Source: Lentzea aerocolonigenes
GTDB taxonomy: Bacteria > Actinomycetota > Actinomycetes > Mycobacteriales > Pseudonocardiaceae
NCBI RefSeq assembly: GCF_000974445.1
Contig: NZ_BBOJ01000004.1
Location: forward strand, 1-64,000
Reading direction: 5' to 3'
Length of the DNA stretch: 64,000 nucleotides
Shown: one piece after another, positions 63,668-64,000 of the stretch
How the letters are laid out: each line of letters begins with the position of its first letter
How positions within the stretch are numbered: the stretch's first letter is position 1
Made by a program: the position numbers and the translations under genes
Notes under the pieces: generated by a model
The model's input: the letters and a program-made list of their open reading frames with translations, nothing else
Database searches by the model: none
What the model was told of the DNA's origin: nothing

Positions 63668-64000
63668 CTACTTCTGTTCCTGCCGGGACGTCAACGCGAC
63701 CGTGCGCTCACCGAGGGGTTCGGCGAGCTGCACCGTGAGCGGAGGGAAGCGGATGTCCATGGTGCAGGCCTGCTTGTCCAGCGGCAGCGTCTCGACGAGC
63801 TCGATCTTCACCAGCGTCGCCGACTGCTCCAGCACGGACGCGCTGGCCTTCCCGCACCCGCCCTCCTGGGCGATGACACCGACGGTCTTCCCGTCTCCCT
63901 GTGTCCACACGGTGCGCGGATACTCCGACGACAAAGCGTTGGTGTCGAGCTTCGTCACGGGTTTGCCGTCCGGCGGGATCTCTCCGGGCGCGATGCCCGG
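63668..64000 (-). CDS. Lipoprotein-like gene, C-terminal part (cut by window edge)
   Basis: The frame is open to the window end (111 codons including the stop), with the 5' end outside. The domain GGCGKASASVLEQSATLVKIELVETLP then ACTMDIRFPPLTVQLAEPLGERTVAL is clearly paralogous to the gene at 63040, so the pair is a tandem duplication. Signal peptide and lipobox would lie beyond 64000. A GTG at 63958 is internal and not a likely start. Confidence 0.75.
   Translation of the reverse strand, partial: PGIAPGEIPPDGKPVTKLDTNALSSEYPRTVWTQGDGKTVGVIAQEGGCGKASASVLEQSATLVKIELVETLPLDKQACTMDIRFPPLTVQLAEPLGERTVALTSRQEQK

Overview
The window is high-G+C actinobacterial chromosome. It carries HrdB/SigA- and SigB-type sigma factors, polyphosphate glucokinase, and the actinobacterial families DUF3039, DUF3093, DUF3099, DUF3159, DUF3710, DUF4193 and Cei. 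GTG starts are common. LuxR-type LAL regulators, an RHS giant protein and ricin-lectin exoproteins suggest a Pseudonocardiales soil actinomycete (Lentzea/Saccharothrix/Amycolatopsis-like). The genus is inference; the 16S fragment at the left edge would settle it.

Layout. 1-1.1 kb: 5' part of a 16S rRNA gene (minus) with leader and promoter. 1.2-4.8 kb: two-component system, a MarR/SnoaL-like divergent pair with a strong operator, and an SPFH protein. 4.9-11.5 kb: dxs, TRAM rRNA methyltransferase, APC permease and a trkA pair. 11.4-17.2 kb: secreted lectin and two tandem LAL regulators, the second frameshifted. 17.2-25.9 kb: DUF3159, OB-fold, hydrolase, DUF3710, dut, DUF3093, DUF4193, cei, suhB-like, ppgK, sigA. 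26-36.8 kb: short IclR-like regulator, DUF7455, a sugar ABC operon with ROK regulator (binding-protein gene frameshifted), TetR/methyltransferase cassette, helicase, YihY. 36.8-50.7 kb: three-gene minus-strand operon: RHS protein with a C-terminal PIN-like domain, a small zinc-ribbon protein, and a subtilase-DUF1080-lectin exoprotein. 50.8-60.2 kb: DUF3039, psuG-psuK, DUF3099, PucR, methyltransferase, dtd, sigB, class I fumarase. 60.3-64 kb: GntR/ABC operon and two paralogous lipoproteins, the last cut by the edge.

From memory, dxs through sigB follows the Mycobacterium tuberculosis Rv2682c-Rv2710 order (dxs, MTase, permease, ceoB/ceoC, Rv2693c-Rv2700, suhB, ppgK, sigA, YihY, DUF3039, DUF3099, sigB). 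The lectin/LAL, ABC, TetR and RHS blocks are then insertions into a conserved backbone.

Two signals are not explained by ordinary annotation. One is the RHS-PIN/zinc-ribbon pair, which looks like a toxin with its immunity protein. The other is a dispersed element family: an AT-rich 12-mer built on GATATATC (seven exact cores, plus variants) accompanied at four loci by long palindromes with shared interchangeable arms. These sit mostly at gene ends; one variant lies inside the pucR coding sequence, one core forms the loop of the fumarase terminator, and two flank the TetR/methyltransferase cassette.
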